DNA from: Halapricum desulfuricans
Lineage (GTDB): Archaea > Halobacteriota > Halobacteria > Halobacteriales > Haloarculaceae
Length of the DNA: 64,000 bases
Assembly: GCF_017094465.1 (NCBI RefSeq)
Contig: NZ_CP064792.1
Span: 116,726 to 180,725 of the forward strand
Direction of reading: 5' to 3'
The translations under genes and the position numbers were made by a program. Below are positions 27,214-36,960 of this stretch, in pieces; within the stretch, counting starts at the first letter, position 1; each line of letters opens with the position of its first letter. The notes beneath the pieces are model-generated. The model ran no database searches. It was not told where the DNA came from and saw only the letters and a list, made by a program, of their open reading frames with translations.

Positions 27214-27242
27214 CGCAGGGAGGCACTGGATCTGGTACCGAA

Positions 27243-27514
27243 TTCATTTCGCACACGGGGTGTGGCTGCCCCTCCTGTGGCATATTATTAGAATAACTAG
27301 GTTTGTCTGACAACAGTATGCAGGATATCATTTCGCACACGGGGTGTCCTCTCATTCGACTCGTCAATCAATTCATCTCTCACACGGGGTCCTCGGAGAA
27401 GGACGAAATCATCTCGCACACGGGGAGTCCTGACTCAACATCGTCGACGAATTCACTTTGCACACGGGGTGTGTTCTTGACACCTCCAGCAGAGTCATTT
27501 CGCACACGGGGTGG
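27243..27514 (+). repeat. Origin repeat array downstream of orc1 copy 2
   Basis: Six direct copies of TCATTTCGCACACGGGGTG-like units: 27243-27265, 27328-27347, 27372-27390, 27409-27425, 27452-27473 and 27495-27514. All point the same way. The last ends 4 bp before the HNH gene stop, so the HNH gene is packed against the array. Confidence 0.88.
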
Positions 27515-27517
27515 CCA

Positions 27518-28165
27518 TCAGATTAGCTTCGGACGGAGCGGGATACCCTCCCACTGGGTGTGGCAAGGCTCACAGAGCGAGACAAGGTTCGATGGGTCGT
27601 GAGCTGTTTCGACCTCATCCTCGTCGAACTCAGAGAATGGCCGAATATGATGCACTCGTGGCGTATATCCGAGATCGTCTTCGCTACGGCCACACCCCTG
27701 GCAGGTTCGATCATCTCGTTCTAAGACCTGTTCACGCCGCTCTTTCCACAACGGTCCATAGTTCGGCGTCGATTTCCAGTCGTAGGTAGCTTTCTCTTGC
27801 TGCCAGTCCCACTTGCACTCTCGACTACAGAAGTGGCGCTCAGATGATTCGATATCAGATTGAATTCGCGTGATTTTCTCGCCACAGTACGTGCATTCTG
27901 TCTCAGGTCGGTTGTCGATGTGCCACTTTCCCTTGCACTCGTAGCTACAGAAATGGTTCGTTTGATCGTCCTTGAGTGATCTCTCGTATCGTTTGAACTT
28001 CGTCCCACAGTAGTCGCATTGGAGGACGATTCTGCTGTCCTTTTGTTCAGACTGCCACTTTCCGTAACACGATTTATCGCAGAAATGGTGGTCCGCGCGC
28101 TCTACTACTGACGGCGGTCTCGAAACTGTGTCACCACAGAAATCGCACTCGACCTCGACAGGCAT
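27518..28165 (-). CDS. HNH endonuclease with zinc-knuckle repeats
   Basis: A 215-residue protein. Three N-terminal zinc modules, each CxxC plus a later C-x(3)-C (CDFCG with CDKSCYGKW, CDYCG with CSYECKGKW, CTYCG with CSRECKWDW), precede an HNH nuclease domain at about 140-215 (CQGCG, RVHHIRPFSEF, NLVSLCEPCHTQWE). HNH enzymes cut DNA and occur in homing, restriction and phage systems. The zinc modules may bind DNA. Its 3' end adjoins the origin repeats. Confidence 0.8.
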   Translation of the reverse strand: MPVEVECDFCGDTVSRPPSVVERADHHFCDKSCYGKWQSEQKDSRIVLQCDYCGTKFKRYERSLKDDQTNHFCSYECKGKWHIDNRPETECTYCGEKITRIQSDIESSERHFCSRECKWDWQQEKATYDWKSTPNYGPLWKERREQVLERDDRTCQGCGRSEDDLGYTPRVHHIRPFSEFDEDEVETAHDPSNLVSLCEPCHTQWEGIPLRPKLI

Positions 28166-28219
28166 GGTTCGGCCTTTCGCCGACCATTAGCGACTGTCAT
28201 CACTGATGAATGTCCGGGG

Positions 28220-28543
28220 TTATTCGTCCGGATTGACTGGACCTTTATATTTAGATGTCACCGTTTCGCCTTCCCTCCATTGCCAGTAGTAGTAGCGGTT
28301 ATCGTTGATCTCCTTGATCGTGATTGTTGCCTTCGACGGGACGTCGTCCGGAAGATCATCCGGCCGCTCGTCAATTTCGTCGTCATCCGATTTCGCCTCA
28401 AGTCGTGCCTCGCGAGCTTTGTGTTCCGCTAGCTCCCCGGCATAGCGTGCGATGTGCTGGAGCCGATCTGGGGAGTACTCGTTGAGTGTGTTGACGATAT
28501 CTGTTGGGAGTTCCGCCGGCGGCATCGGTGGCTCGTAGGACAT
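28220..28543 (-). CDS. DUF6788-like small protein, 107 aa
   Basis: Starts MSYEPPMPPAELPTDIVNTL and ends with a basic/aromatic segment, NRYYYWQWREGETVTSKYKG then PVNPDE. The middle is acidic (EAKSDDDEIDERPDDLPDDV). The pattern recalls DUF6788 family proteins, though I assign this only by eye. Inverted-repeat copy 4 is 18 bp upstream, so it could be an operator for this gene. A frameshifted paralogue at 39237-39559 also has an inverted repeat just upstream, so gene and repeat travel together. Confidence 0.6.
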   Translation of the reverse strand: MSYEPPMPPAELPTDIVNTLNEYSPDRLQHIARYAGELAEHKAREARLEAKSDDDEIDERPDDLPDDVPSKATITIKEINDNRYYYWQWREGETVTSKYKGPVNPDE

Positions 28544-28560
28544 CAGTGCTCTCTCCCGTA

Positions 28561-28601
28561 TTAACCAACAAAGCGCGTATTGGTATAGATTTGTTGGTTA
28601 A
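28561..28601. repeat. 41-bp inverted repeat, copy 4
   Basis: TTAACCAACA, 21-bp spacer, TGTTGGTTAA. It lies 18 bp upstream of the DUF6788-like gene (minus strand). Confidence 0.85.
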
Positions 28602-28708
28602 TTAGATAGCGACTCGTCACGGGCTGAAGAGTGCGAATAGTAAACTATTGGCTTGTGCGTTGAACAATCCGAGTTGATCAGTTCCTTCGACTAGCGGAGT
28701 TGAATTCG

Positions 28709-29202
28709 CTATGGTGTCTCCCCGCAGATACACTCGTGCCCCTGTCGAGACCGGCCAGTGACGTATGTATGGATCTCGGTGGCGAGTTCGTACATCGCTT
28801 CCGCACGTGCCGCTGAGGCGAGTCCGTCCTGATAGTACGTCTTTGCTCGGTGATCGCGCCAGAGATCAGCGAGGTCTGCAGCCATCGCTTCTCCAAAAAT
28901 ACCGGCCGCCGCCTCTCGGTAAACACCAGGATGCGTGCCGGGGAGATCGTCCGGCTGCATCGTGCCGCGTTCGAGGAGCCGAAATTCCACGGTTCGTTTG
29001 ATGGCGACGAACGACGCTTCGATCACGAGCGTGTAGTAATTGGCATTTTGGAGTGCCTCTGCGCCGGCGAGCAAGCGACAGGCTTTCGCAACTGGAGGAG
29101 AGCTGCGTCCTCCACATCGAGCCCGGCTTCAATATCTGTTGGGCGGCGATCGAACGCGGCTTGCACGTTGTCGATGAGCTGCTCGATTTGCGAACTACTC
29201 AT
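28709..29202 (-). pseudogene. HEPN-domain protein, frameshifted
   Basis: Starts MSSSQIEQLIDNVQAAFDRR and IEAGLDVEDAALLQLRK, then a one-base shift near 29085 is needed to continue as ACRLLAGAEALQNANYYTLV and IEASFVAIKRTVEFRLLERG, ending HECICGETP. The HEPN RNase motif RDH is present (LWRDHRAKTYY). Its start overlaps the upstream nucleotidyltransferase stop. Together they form an MNT-HEPN toxin-antitoxin pair, with HEPN as the RNase toxin. The frameshift may be real inactivation or a sequencing error. Confidence 0.65.
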
Positions 29203-29884
29203 CAGCGATCACCTCCTTTCGGAGCGAGTCGAGGTGATCGCTGCCGTACACCGTAATGCCTTCGGCGAATATTTCGCGGAGCTTTGACCCGGCTCTCCGG
29301 GCACTCTCGGCAGACTCAATATACGGATCGAACGCGAATCGGTCACCGCCGAACCGGTCGGACTGGAGATCAGCAACGACGTCGGTAATTCGCCGACGGG
29401 CTGTCGTCCGGTTGCCATCGACAACGACGAAACAATCGATGTCGCTCTGGCGGTCAGCCTCGCCTCGAGCAACGCTCCCAAAGACTACGATACCGAGTAA
29501 GCTGTCGACGTCATCAGTGTCGGTGATCGTGGCTTGCACGCGGTCAACGAATGCCCGAATCGGAGCGTGGAACTCCGACTGCGGAATGGCGAGAATCGGA
29601 TCGTCCTTCTGGAGTCGCTCTGGGTTGATCGCGATATAGTTTCGTTGTGGTGTCTCCCGAATTCGGATGGCACCAATACTATCGAGGAGGTCGACAGCCC
29701 GCCAGACCGTCGAGCGGGTGACACCCGTGGCGTCGACGAGTTCGGGGATCGTAAACTCAGTGTCGTGAGCGTCGGCGAGCAACCGGAGGATGTCGTCCGC
29801 GGCGCCGATACGAAAGACATCGGTATCTGGGTCGGGGTACGCATCGATGCAGACCGTTATATCCTGTTTTGCCATTTCAGACAC
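29195..29884 (-). CDS. MNT-type nucleotidyltransferase with N-terminal wHTH
   Basis: A 229-residue protein. A winged helix-turn-helix (FTIPELVDATGVTRSTVWRA) is followed by a minimal nucleotidyltransferase domain with GSVARGEADRQSDIDCF, the diagnostic GS-x-D-x-D pattern. It is the antitoxin half of an MNT-HEPN module; family members AMPylate or otherwise block the HEPN toxin. The start could be at an internal ATG (MAKQD, about 29872). The stop lies within the start of the HEPN gene. A related MNT remnant is at 49.3-49.6 kb. Confidence 0.8.
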   Translation of the reverse strand: MSEMAKQDITVCIDAYPDPDTDVFRIGAADDILRLLADAHDTEFTIPELVDATGVTRSTVWRAVDLLDSIGAIRIRETPQRNYIAINPERLQKDDPILAIPQSEFHAPIRAFVDRVQATITDTDDVDSLLGIVVFGSVARGEADRQSDIDCFVVVDGNRTTARRRITDVVADLQSDRFGGDRFAFDPYIESAESARRAGSKLREIFAEGITVYGSDHLDSLRKEVIADE

Positions 29885-29941
29885 TATTTGATTTTGTGCA
29901 ACGATATATAAATAGATGGCGACGTCACGCTCGCTGGCGTC

Positions 29942-30712
29942 TCAACGACCGATCGTGCCCTGGCGCGTGATCGGAGCGTCGGGATTAATAGCAAACGCGA
30001 CAACGATCGAGTCCTCGGCTGCGGCGACGGTTACGTCGCTGTCGCCAGTTACGAGTGCACTCTCGGTGTATCCGACCGGCTCCTCGCCGACCTCGATGGC
30101 ACCTTCGAAGACGTACAGATAAGTGTGCCAGCCCGAACGGGACGGAAGCGTGACCGTGGCGCCAGCGTTGAGGTGGCAGTCGTAGAAATGGACGTCGTTG
30201 CGGACGGATAGTGGGGCGTCGGTCCCTTCGGGCCCGAACAGATGTCGCCACTCGTTCACAGCGGGATCGGGAATCGGTTCGTGCTGGATACCCGGCTCGA
30301 GATCGAGGCTGTGCGGGCGGACGAAGATCTGGAGCATTCGTAGCGGCGGGTCGTCCGCAAGTGTCTCTTCGGCGTGCCAGAAGCCGCTGCCGGCGCTCAT
30401 CACCATCAGATTCTCGGCGTCCGTCAGGAGTTCATTGCCCTGTCGGTCGTCGTGGCGCATCACACCGTCGGGCACCCACGAAATGATCTCTTCGTTGCGA
30501 TGCTGGTGCATCCGGATCAGCGTTCCCGGATCCATGAACGACTCGACGACCGTCGCGAGTGGCCCGTAGCCGTGATCATCGTGGTTGGGGACTGCTCGGC
30601 CGGGGAAGTTGAAGTGGATCCGGAACTTGCCCTGGTTCTGCGAGACATCTGTTCGCGGCGCCGTGTAGATGCGAGAGTGCGTCTGTGCCGTAGGCGAATC
30701 GTCCATTACCAA
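29942..30712 (-). CDS. Pirin-family protein
   Basis: A 256-residue bicupin of the pirin type. The metal-binding cluster is visible: RMHQHRNEEIISWV, then SAGSGFWHAEE and LRMLQIFVRP. The second cupin, WHTYLYVFEGAIEVGEE, is more degenerate. Some pirins have quercetinase activity; others are regulators. Start codons at 30712 and 30706 are both possible. It is a chromosomal-type gene between the MNT-HEPN pair and a nuclease gene. Role unknown. Confidence 0.85.
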   Translation of the reverse strand: MVMDDSPTAQTHSRIYTAPRTDVSQNQGKFRIHFNFPGRAVPNHDDHGYGPLATVVESFMDPGTLIRMHQHRNEEIISWVPDGVMRHDDRQGNELLTDAENLMVMSAGSGFWHAEETLADDPPLRMLQIFVRPHSLDLEPGIQHEPIPDPAVNEWRHLFGPEGTDAPLSVRNDVHFYDCHLNAGATVTLPSRSGWHTYLYVFEGAIEVGEEPVGYTESALVTGDSDVTVAAAEDSIVVAFAINPDAPITRQGTIGR

Positions 30713-30804
30713 TTCATAGCCTCTCAGCCGTATATGGGTTCTGTGCGGGGCTCTCTGGCTGCCCCGTACCCACTCAGGAGCCTGAAAAACAGATTCTGCT
30801 CATC

Positions 30805-30846
30805 TTAACCAACGTTGGGTGGTGCTAACCTCCAAGTGTTGGTTAA
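30805..30846. repeat. 42-bp inverted repeat, copy 5
   Basis: TTAACCAACG, 22-bp spacer, TGTTGGTTAA; arms match over 9 bp. It is about 108 bp before the Mrr-like gene. Confidence 0.8.
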
Positions 30847-30953
30847 ACCACCCGCTACTTCTCATCCTTATTATCTCGCTTACTGCTAGCACTTCGATAC
30901 CGCTCGTCGGCAATGTATTTGGTTCTAGCAAGATACGTTCCAGATATATTCGG

Positions 30954-32318
30954 ATGACTGTACTGGACGATCTCTCGGGGTTCGAGTTTGAGGACGTGAT
31001 GGAGGATGTGTTTCGAAATCTCGGGTACGAGAACGTTCGTCAAGCCGAGCGAACGGCCGACGAAGGCCGAGACGTCATCATGGAGGAAGTCGTCGACGGG
31101 ACGCGACGAGCAGTCATCGTTGAATGCAAGCACACGGGGACGGTCGGGCGACCTGTGGTCCAGAAGCTCCACTCGGCAGTCGCGACATTCGACTTTGACG
31201 GCCCAAAGCGCGGAATGGTCGCCACCACTGGTCGATTTACGAACCCGGCCAAGGAGTACGCGGAACGACTCCAACAGAACGATGATCCCTATCCTATTGA
31301 GTTGCTTGACGGTGATGCTCTCCGTGAGATCGCCGACGAGATCGGTCTCGATCTCTATAACGGACGGATCGAAATCCTCTGTGACGAGACGCTTCGTCCG
31401 TACGACCCAGCGGCGGACGTCGAAGCGCCCGTCCTAGAGGCATTTCGCGACATCGAGAATATCGAGGCTGCTAGCCTCCCAACGTCGCACTCGCAGGTGA
31501 CGTTTCGCCCAGTAGTTGCAATCACCGCTGACACTAATGCCGTCTTCGAGACCTCGGTTGGCGTCATCCACCGCATCAATGACCGGACACAGTTCGTTGC
31601 CCACGCCGAACGGGGCCATCCGACGGTAGCTGATGACGATGTCGCGACGCTAGTTAGTGGGAACTTGCACGCAACGGTTGACCTCGATAGCGAGCGGTTC
31701 GCTGAGGTGTTCGACAAGGTCAACGAGCGCCGGTACGGCCAGACCCAGACCGAGTACAAGGAGTGGGCTGTCGATCGATTACAGGACTACCACACGACGA
31801 CGGTGACCTACACCGGCGACAACAACGTCACCTACAACAAAACGTGTGAGCCGAATCTCTCGGATATTTCGGTGCAATCGATTGAGCCGGTGTATCTGCC
31901 CGAGGTTCAGCAGACGACGGAAATCCAGGAGTATTCGTATCCGTACGAGTACTATGCCGCTGGCCCCTCACGTGTCACGCTTGAGGACGGGATCCACCGG
32001 TGCGTCCACTGCGAAACAAGCGGCGTCAGCGAGACCTACACCTATTGTCCGAACTGTGGGGCAATCGCCTGCGACAGCCACATCAAAACGGAGCGGCTGG
32101 AAGACGAGCCGGTCTGTACAGGCTGTGCAGCCACCGAGCGGTTCGCGCTAAAAACGAAGTACTTCTACGACGAGGGTAACCTCGAGGCGTTCCGAGAGGA
32201 GTATGCCGAGATGCCTCTCCACAAGAAGGCGATGGAGAACAAACTGCTGGCTGGCGGGAGTGTGGTTGTGACCCTACTGGTTCTCATTGGCCTGGTCGTA
32301 GTCAGTGGAATTATCTGA
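30954..32318 (+). CDS. Mrr-like restriction endonuclease, membrane-tethered
   Basis: A 454-residue protein. The N-terminal 110 residues form an Mrr-type PD-(D/E)xK domain: FEFEDVMEDVFRNLGYENV, DEGRDVIME, then IVECKHTGTVGRPVVQKLHS with the ExK motif. A middle region with no known domain precedes two zinc knuckles (CVHCETSG, YCPNCGAIACDSH, CTGCA). A single C-terminal transmembrane helix (GGSVVVTLLVLIGLVVVSGI) anchors it. Mrr enzymes cut methylated DNA. The ATG at 30954 follows a TATA-like ATATATTCGG. Inverted-repeat copy 5 lies upstream. Membrane anchoring is unusual for Mrr. Confidence 0.75.
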   Translation: MTVLDDLSGFEFEDVMEDVFRNLGYENVRQAERTADEGRDVIMEEVVDGTRRAVIVECKHTGTVGRPVVQKLHSAVATFDFDGPKRGMVATTGRFTNPAKEYAERLQQNDDPYPIELLDGDALREIADEIGLDLYNGRIEILCDETLRPYDPAADVEAPVLEAFRDIENIEAASLPTSHSQVTFRPVVAITADTNAVFETSVGVIHRINDRTQFVAHAERGHPTVADDDVATLVSGNLHATVDLDSERFAEVFDKVNERRYGQTQTEYKEWAVDRLQDYHTTTVTYTGDNNVTYNKTCEPNLSDISVQSIEPVYLPEVQQTTEIQEYSYPYEYYAAGPSRVTLEDGIHRCVHCETSGVSETYTYCPNCGAIACDSHIKTERLEDEPVCTGCAATERFALKTKYFYDEGNLEAFREEYAEMPLHKKAMENKLLAGGSVVVTLLVLIGLVVVSGII

Positions 32319-32374
32319 GGCCGTACTCTGATCCGCCAGTCCTGTGACAGGGTGCGAATATTCCGTACTCATAG

Positions 32375-33757
<1,383 letters not shown>

Positions 33758-33777
33758 CTTACAACAGATGTACCTAC

Positions 33778-34017
33778 TCAGCGGCGTCGAACTGTATCTC
33801 CATCGCGCTCGAGAATCTGCTTTGCGACCAGTCGGTCAATCGCTTCATCGACGGTGTCTTCCTGATCGTCCGAAAGTGCTCGCACATTCGCGAGGACTCG
33901 ATCTCGAAGTACTTCGACGTTGTCGATCCCATCGTCAGCAGCACTCAGAACAGTATATTCGACCTCGAACTCCGTCCCGAACTCTGCGAGAGCGGTGAAC
34001 CTGTTTGGAAGCCCCGA
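33778..34017 (-). pseudogene. C-terminal gene fragment next to IS element 4
   Basis: The minus strand reads LSGLPNRFTALAEFGTEFEV, EYTVLSAADDGIDNVEVLRD, and DEAIDRLVAKQILERDGDTV, then RRR and a stop. It begins at the left end of IS element 4. The fragment on the other side of that element is a DUF6036-like nucleotidyltransferase on the same strand, so the two may be pieces of one interrupted gene; the join is inferred. Confidence 0.5.
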
Positions 34018-35616
34018 CAGTGAGTTTACGGATAATCGAGGAGAAAGCCTCGCGCTTCAGCGCGGGAATGAATCCGACGCGACATTCAATAAACCACCAG
34101 ACAGAGCCTCCTTGCAATCCATATGTTTATATTAATATATACTGTATCTTGACGTGTGAGCGACCAGCCACAACGAACGAACACGTACACTGCCGAGCCG
34201 GTCAGTGACCGGTATCGGGAGTGCCTGTTCGACTGGCTGGCCGCACACGCCCCACTTTGGAACCAAATCACCTACCGTCGCCGTCAACAATACTTCGACG
34301 AAAACAGTGACGTGTGGGACGCCGAGTACACCGACCTCTACGAAGAGTACGCCCCAATCCTTGGCAAAGCGACCTGCCAGCAAATCGCCCGGAAAAACAG
34401 CGAAGCCTGGCGCAGCCACTTCGAGTTACTTTCTCAATATCGAGATGGATCGAATCACGCTATGACGGAGCAACCGTCACCACCCGGGTATTGGGGCAAT
34501 CGTAACGAGGGCTACGACTTGCACGGCCTCGTTCGGAACGATCTCTACACGTTCGACTGGAATGAGAAAACGAGTACACTCGAATTCGGCGTCGGTGATG
34601 TCCTCGAAGATCGGTACGACTTCAAGCACAACGAGCGCGTAACGCTCGAAGTGCGTGGTAATCCACACTGGCGTGGCGACGACAGTCGATTGGAACTCAT
34701 CTACGATGAGCACGCTGAGAGGCTTCGTGTCCAGCACCCTGTCCGCATTCAGTCAGACGATCTCCGTGAACAGCGGCAGGCTGCATTCACTCATACACTC
34801 GATTCCGAGAACACGACCCACTCAGCAGCTATCGACGTCGGCGCAAACAACACGCTGGCGGTCGTCACTGAAGATGGCGACACCGCCGTCTACCACGCTC
34901 GCCCGGAATTTGACCGGTTCCAGCAACAGTCCGAGCGAATCGCAACACTCCAATCGGAACTCCCGGACGACCAGTACACCAGCAACCAGATTCAACGCGT
35001 GTACGACGAGCGGTCACGACAGCGTGATCATAGCCGCGATGCCGCGGTCAAACACGCCGCTGAGTGGCTGCTTGAACGGAACGTTGGCACAGTGTACGTC
35101 GGTGATTTGACCGGCGTACTAGAGACGCACTGGTCGGCTACCGTGAACGAGAAGACCCACGCGTTCTGGTCACATCGGCAACTTGTTGCCCGAATCACAC
35201 TCACACTCGGTGCTGTCGGTATCACGGTGATGGAGACTGATGAATACGATTCAAGTAGTGAGTGTCCCGAGTGTGGGAGCGACGACGTCGTTCGGGATGG
35301 CGACGAGTTCCAGTGTCAGGGTTGTGGGTTGAATGCTCATAGTGACGTGGCGGGGGCGTGGAATATGTTGCAGTCTGAAGTTGGGCCGATGGCTCGGCCT
35401 GCTGCCCTGTCTGCTGAACGCGGCAGGGACGCACCCACGGATGGGGCGTACTGGCAGTGGAATGACCACAACTGGACACCCGCCGATTGTGGGGAACAGT
35501 CGTGGTCGCTCGACCAACCCAGCCTCAGCGAACCCGCAAGTTCACAGCCGGGGTAATCGTCTGACTGGATTACCCACGGAGGAATCCTCGCGCTTCAGCG
35601 CGGGGAGGAAGTCAAG
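34018..35616 (+). mobile_element. IS1341-type element (element 4)
   Basis: The left end (about 34025-34075) has CGGATAATCGAGGAGAAAGC and CTTCAGCGCGGG; the right end (about 35578-35616) has AATCCTCGCGCTTCAGCGCG. The same words form the orphan end at 4925. A GTG-initiated tnpB follows an AT-rich promoter-like stretch (TTATATTAATATATACTG). Confidence 0.7.
34156..35556 (+). CDS. tnpB: TnpB (divergent IS1341-type)
   Basis: A 466-residue TnpB of a second lineage. Its first acidic motif is AIDVGANNTLAV, the middle reads VYVGDLTGVLE (aspartate rather than glutamate), and the last is LNAHSDVAGAWNM. The zinc ribbon is CPECG and CQGCG. The N-terminus (CLFDWLAAHAPLWNQITYRR) and overall length are unlike the other copies. 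The middle motif resembles that of the copy at 5348. Translation most likely starts at GTG 34156. Confidence 0.8.
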   Translation: MSDQPQRTNTYTAEPVSDRYRECLFDWLAAHAPLWNQITYRRRQQYFDENSDVWDAEYTDLYEEYAPILGKATCQQIARKNSEAWRSHFELLSQYRDGSNHAMTEQPSPPGYWGNRNEGYDLHGLVRNDLYTFDWNEKTSTLEFGVGDVLEDRYDFKHNERVTLEVRGNPHWRGDDSRLELIYDEHAERLRVQHPVRIQSDDLREQRQAAFTHTLDSENTTHSAAIDVGANNTLAVVTEDGDTAVYHARPEFDRFQQQSERIATLQSELPDDQYTSNQIQRVYDERSRQRDHSRDAAVKHAAEWLLERNVGTVYVGDLTGVLETHWSATVNEKTHAFWSHRQLVARITLTLGAVGITVMETDEYDSSSECPECGSDDVVRDGDEFQCQGCGLNAHSDVAGAWNMLQSEVGPMARPAALSAERGRDAPTDGAYWQWNDHNWTPADCGEQSWSLDQPSLSEPASSQPG

Positions 35617-35992
35617 AATCTCCCGGTCCAGAACTCTTCGGCCCGGTCGCGCATCCGGTCGGTGATCCAGACTTTCCCGACGATTTGCTGTTCGAAGATA
35701 TCGATTCGAAACCCGCGCTTGTCGTGATGCAGTTCGACGGTTTTTCCGACGCCCTCGAACGACTCCGTTGGTTCATCCACAACTGTGAATCCCTGTGACG
35801 TGAGCGTCTGGTAGACGTGTTCGAACTCAGAGACAACACCCACCGCAAGATCGATATCTTCGGTTTGGTCTTTCAATCCCCGGACCGTCATCGCAGATCA
35901 CCGAGGAGATACACTGTCACGGACTCCGACAGCCAGCTATCGAACTCCTCGAGGAACTCTTTGATTGCCTCGCCACCTTTGAATACCGTCAT
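35612..35992 (-). pseudogene. DUF6036-type nucleotidyltransferase, frameshifted and truncated
   Basis: Starts MTVFKGGEAIKEFLEEFDSW and LSESVTVYLLG, then needs one extra base (GGTGGATCT has become GGTGATCT) to continue as AMTVRGLKDQTEDIDLAVGV, HDKRGFRIDIFEQQIVGKVW and MRDRAEEFWTG. The TEDIDLAV motif is the nucleotidyltransferase signature. It is cut by IS element 4 near 35612. Its start overlaps the stop of the wHTH gene by ATGA, indicating an operon. It was probably one half of a toxin-antitoxin-like pair and is now broken. Confidence 0.7.
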
Positions 35993-36960
35993 ACTACACC
36001 GTACTGCTCTTTGAGCGCCATGAATTCTGATTCACTTGGAAGGACGACAGGGATCTCGTCCGAATCTTCGACCCCTTCCTGCAGTGCCTGGTACATCGCA
36101 GCGACCGTGGTTTCCAGATCGTACCACGTTGCCGTGTCTGTGAGCGTCTCCTGGTCGATGTCCAACGCCTCAATCAACAACATTGCATAGCTAACCCGGC
36201 GGGAGCCGCTATCGAGGGCGAGCGTGTGACACACCACTTCGCCCGGTGTGAGTTCCTCGTCGGGCGCGTACCAGAACGCGGGCTCACCTGCAAGAAAGAA
36301 TTGCAGCCCGTACTCCTCGAATCGACCAAGCCCAGTCACCTGCCAATCTGGTGCGTCTAATAGCGCGTCTGTATCTTCAGTGGTCTGCACGCGGACGAGT
36401 GTTCGTTTCGGGTCGCACCACTCGATAGTCGCACTCGGCGCGATTTCCCGGGCTCGCGATCGGTGCTCGTGGGTCACGACGGCCTGCGCGAACGCCAGCA
36501 GCGGTGCAAGGTCCTCACTTACCGCGTACTCGGGGCCGGACGGAGACAGCATCGCCCGATTTTTGAGCGGCGACAGCGCCTTGTGAACGCCTTGTCGAGT
36601 AATCCCGAGTCGCTCTGCAATCTCGGATACTCGACGGGGTTCGTCGAGAAACCAGCACACTTTGAGGGCGGCGGGCGAGAGGAGGTCAGCCCATTCAACG
36701 TGACTAAGCTCCGACTGCAGCGTCCGGTATGCTTCAATGACTGGGTGGTCCGCGACACGGACTTTCCGCTGGTTGTTGGGCCCACGGCGTTCGACTAAGA
36801 GCCCCACGTCCAGCAACTCATCAAGCATCTCGTAGATGTGTGTCTGTGAATACCCGGTTTCAGTTGCGAGATCCACTGGCGTCGCTTCTCGGCCGGTACT
36901 CAGAGCGTCAATCATGGCGATTCCGGCCTTTGAAATCACTGTGTATACCCTAAAACCCAC
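35989..36960 (-). CDS. Winged-HTH protein paired with DUF6036
   Basis: A 323-residue protein with two helix-turn-helix segments: ATPVDLATETGYSQTHIYEM near residue 27 and VSEIAERLGITRQGVHKALS near residue 110. A beta-rich sensor-like C-terminus follows. This wHTH-plus-DUF6036 order is common in haloarchaeal toxin-antitoxin-like modules, where the wHTH protein represses the operon. It overlaps the nucleotidyltransferase start by 4 bp. With the partner broken, it may now be an orphan regulator. Confidence 0.7.
   Translation of the reverse strand: MGFRVYTVISKAGIAMIDALSTGREATPVDLATETGYSQTHIYEMLDELLDVGLLVERRGPNNQRKVRVADHPVIEAYRTLQSELSHVEWADLLSPAALKVCWFLDEPRRVSEIAERLGITRQGVHKALSPLKNRAMLSPSGPEYAVSEDLAPLLAFAQAVVTHEHRSRAREIAPSATIEWCDPKRTLVRVQTTEDTDALLDAPDWQVTGLGRFEEYGLQFFLAGEPAFWYAPDEELTPGEVVCHTLALDSGSRRVSYAMLLIEALDIDQETLTDTATWYDLETTVAAMYQALQEGVEDSDEIPVVLPSESEFMALKEQYGVV

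Noticed and set aside
25152..27514. CRISPR array
   Set aside because: The CACACGGGGTG repeats are short, unevenly spaced (30-330 bp) and interrupted by the orc1 gene, so they fit origin repeats and not a repeat-spacer array.
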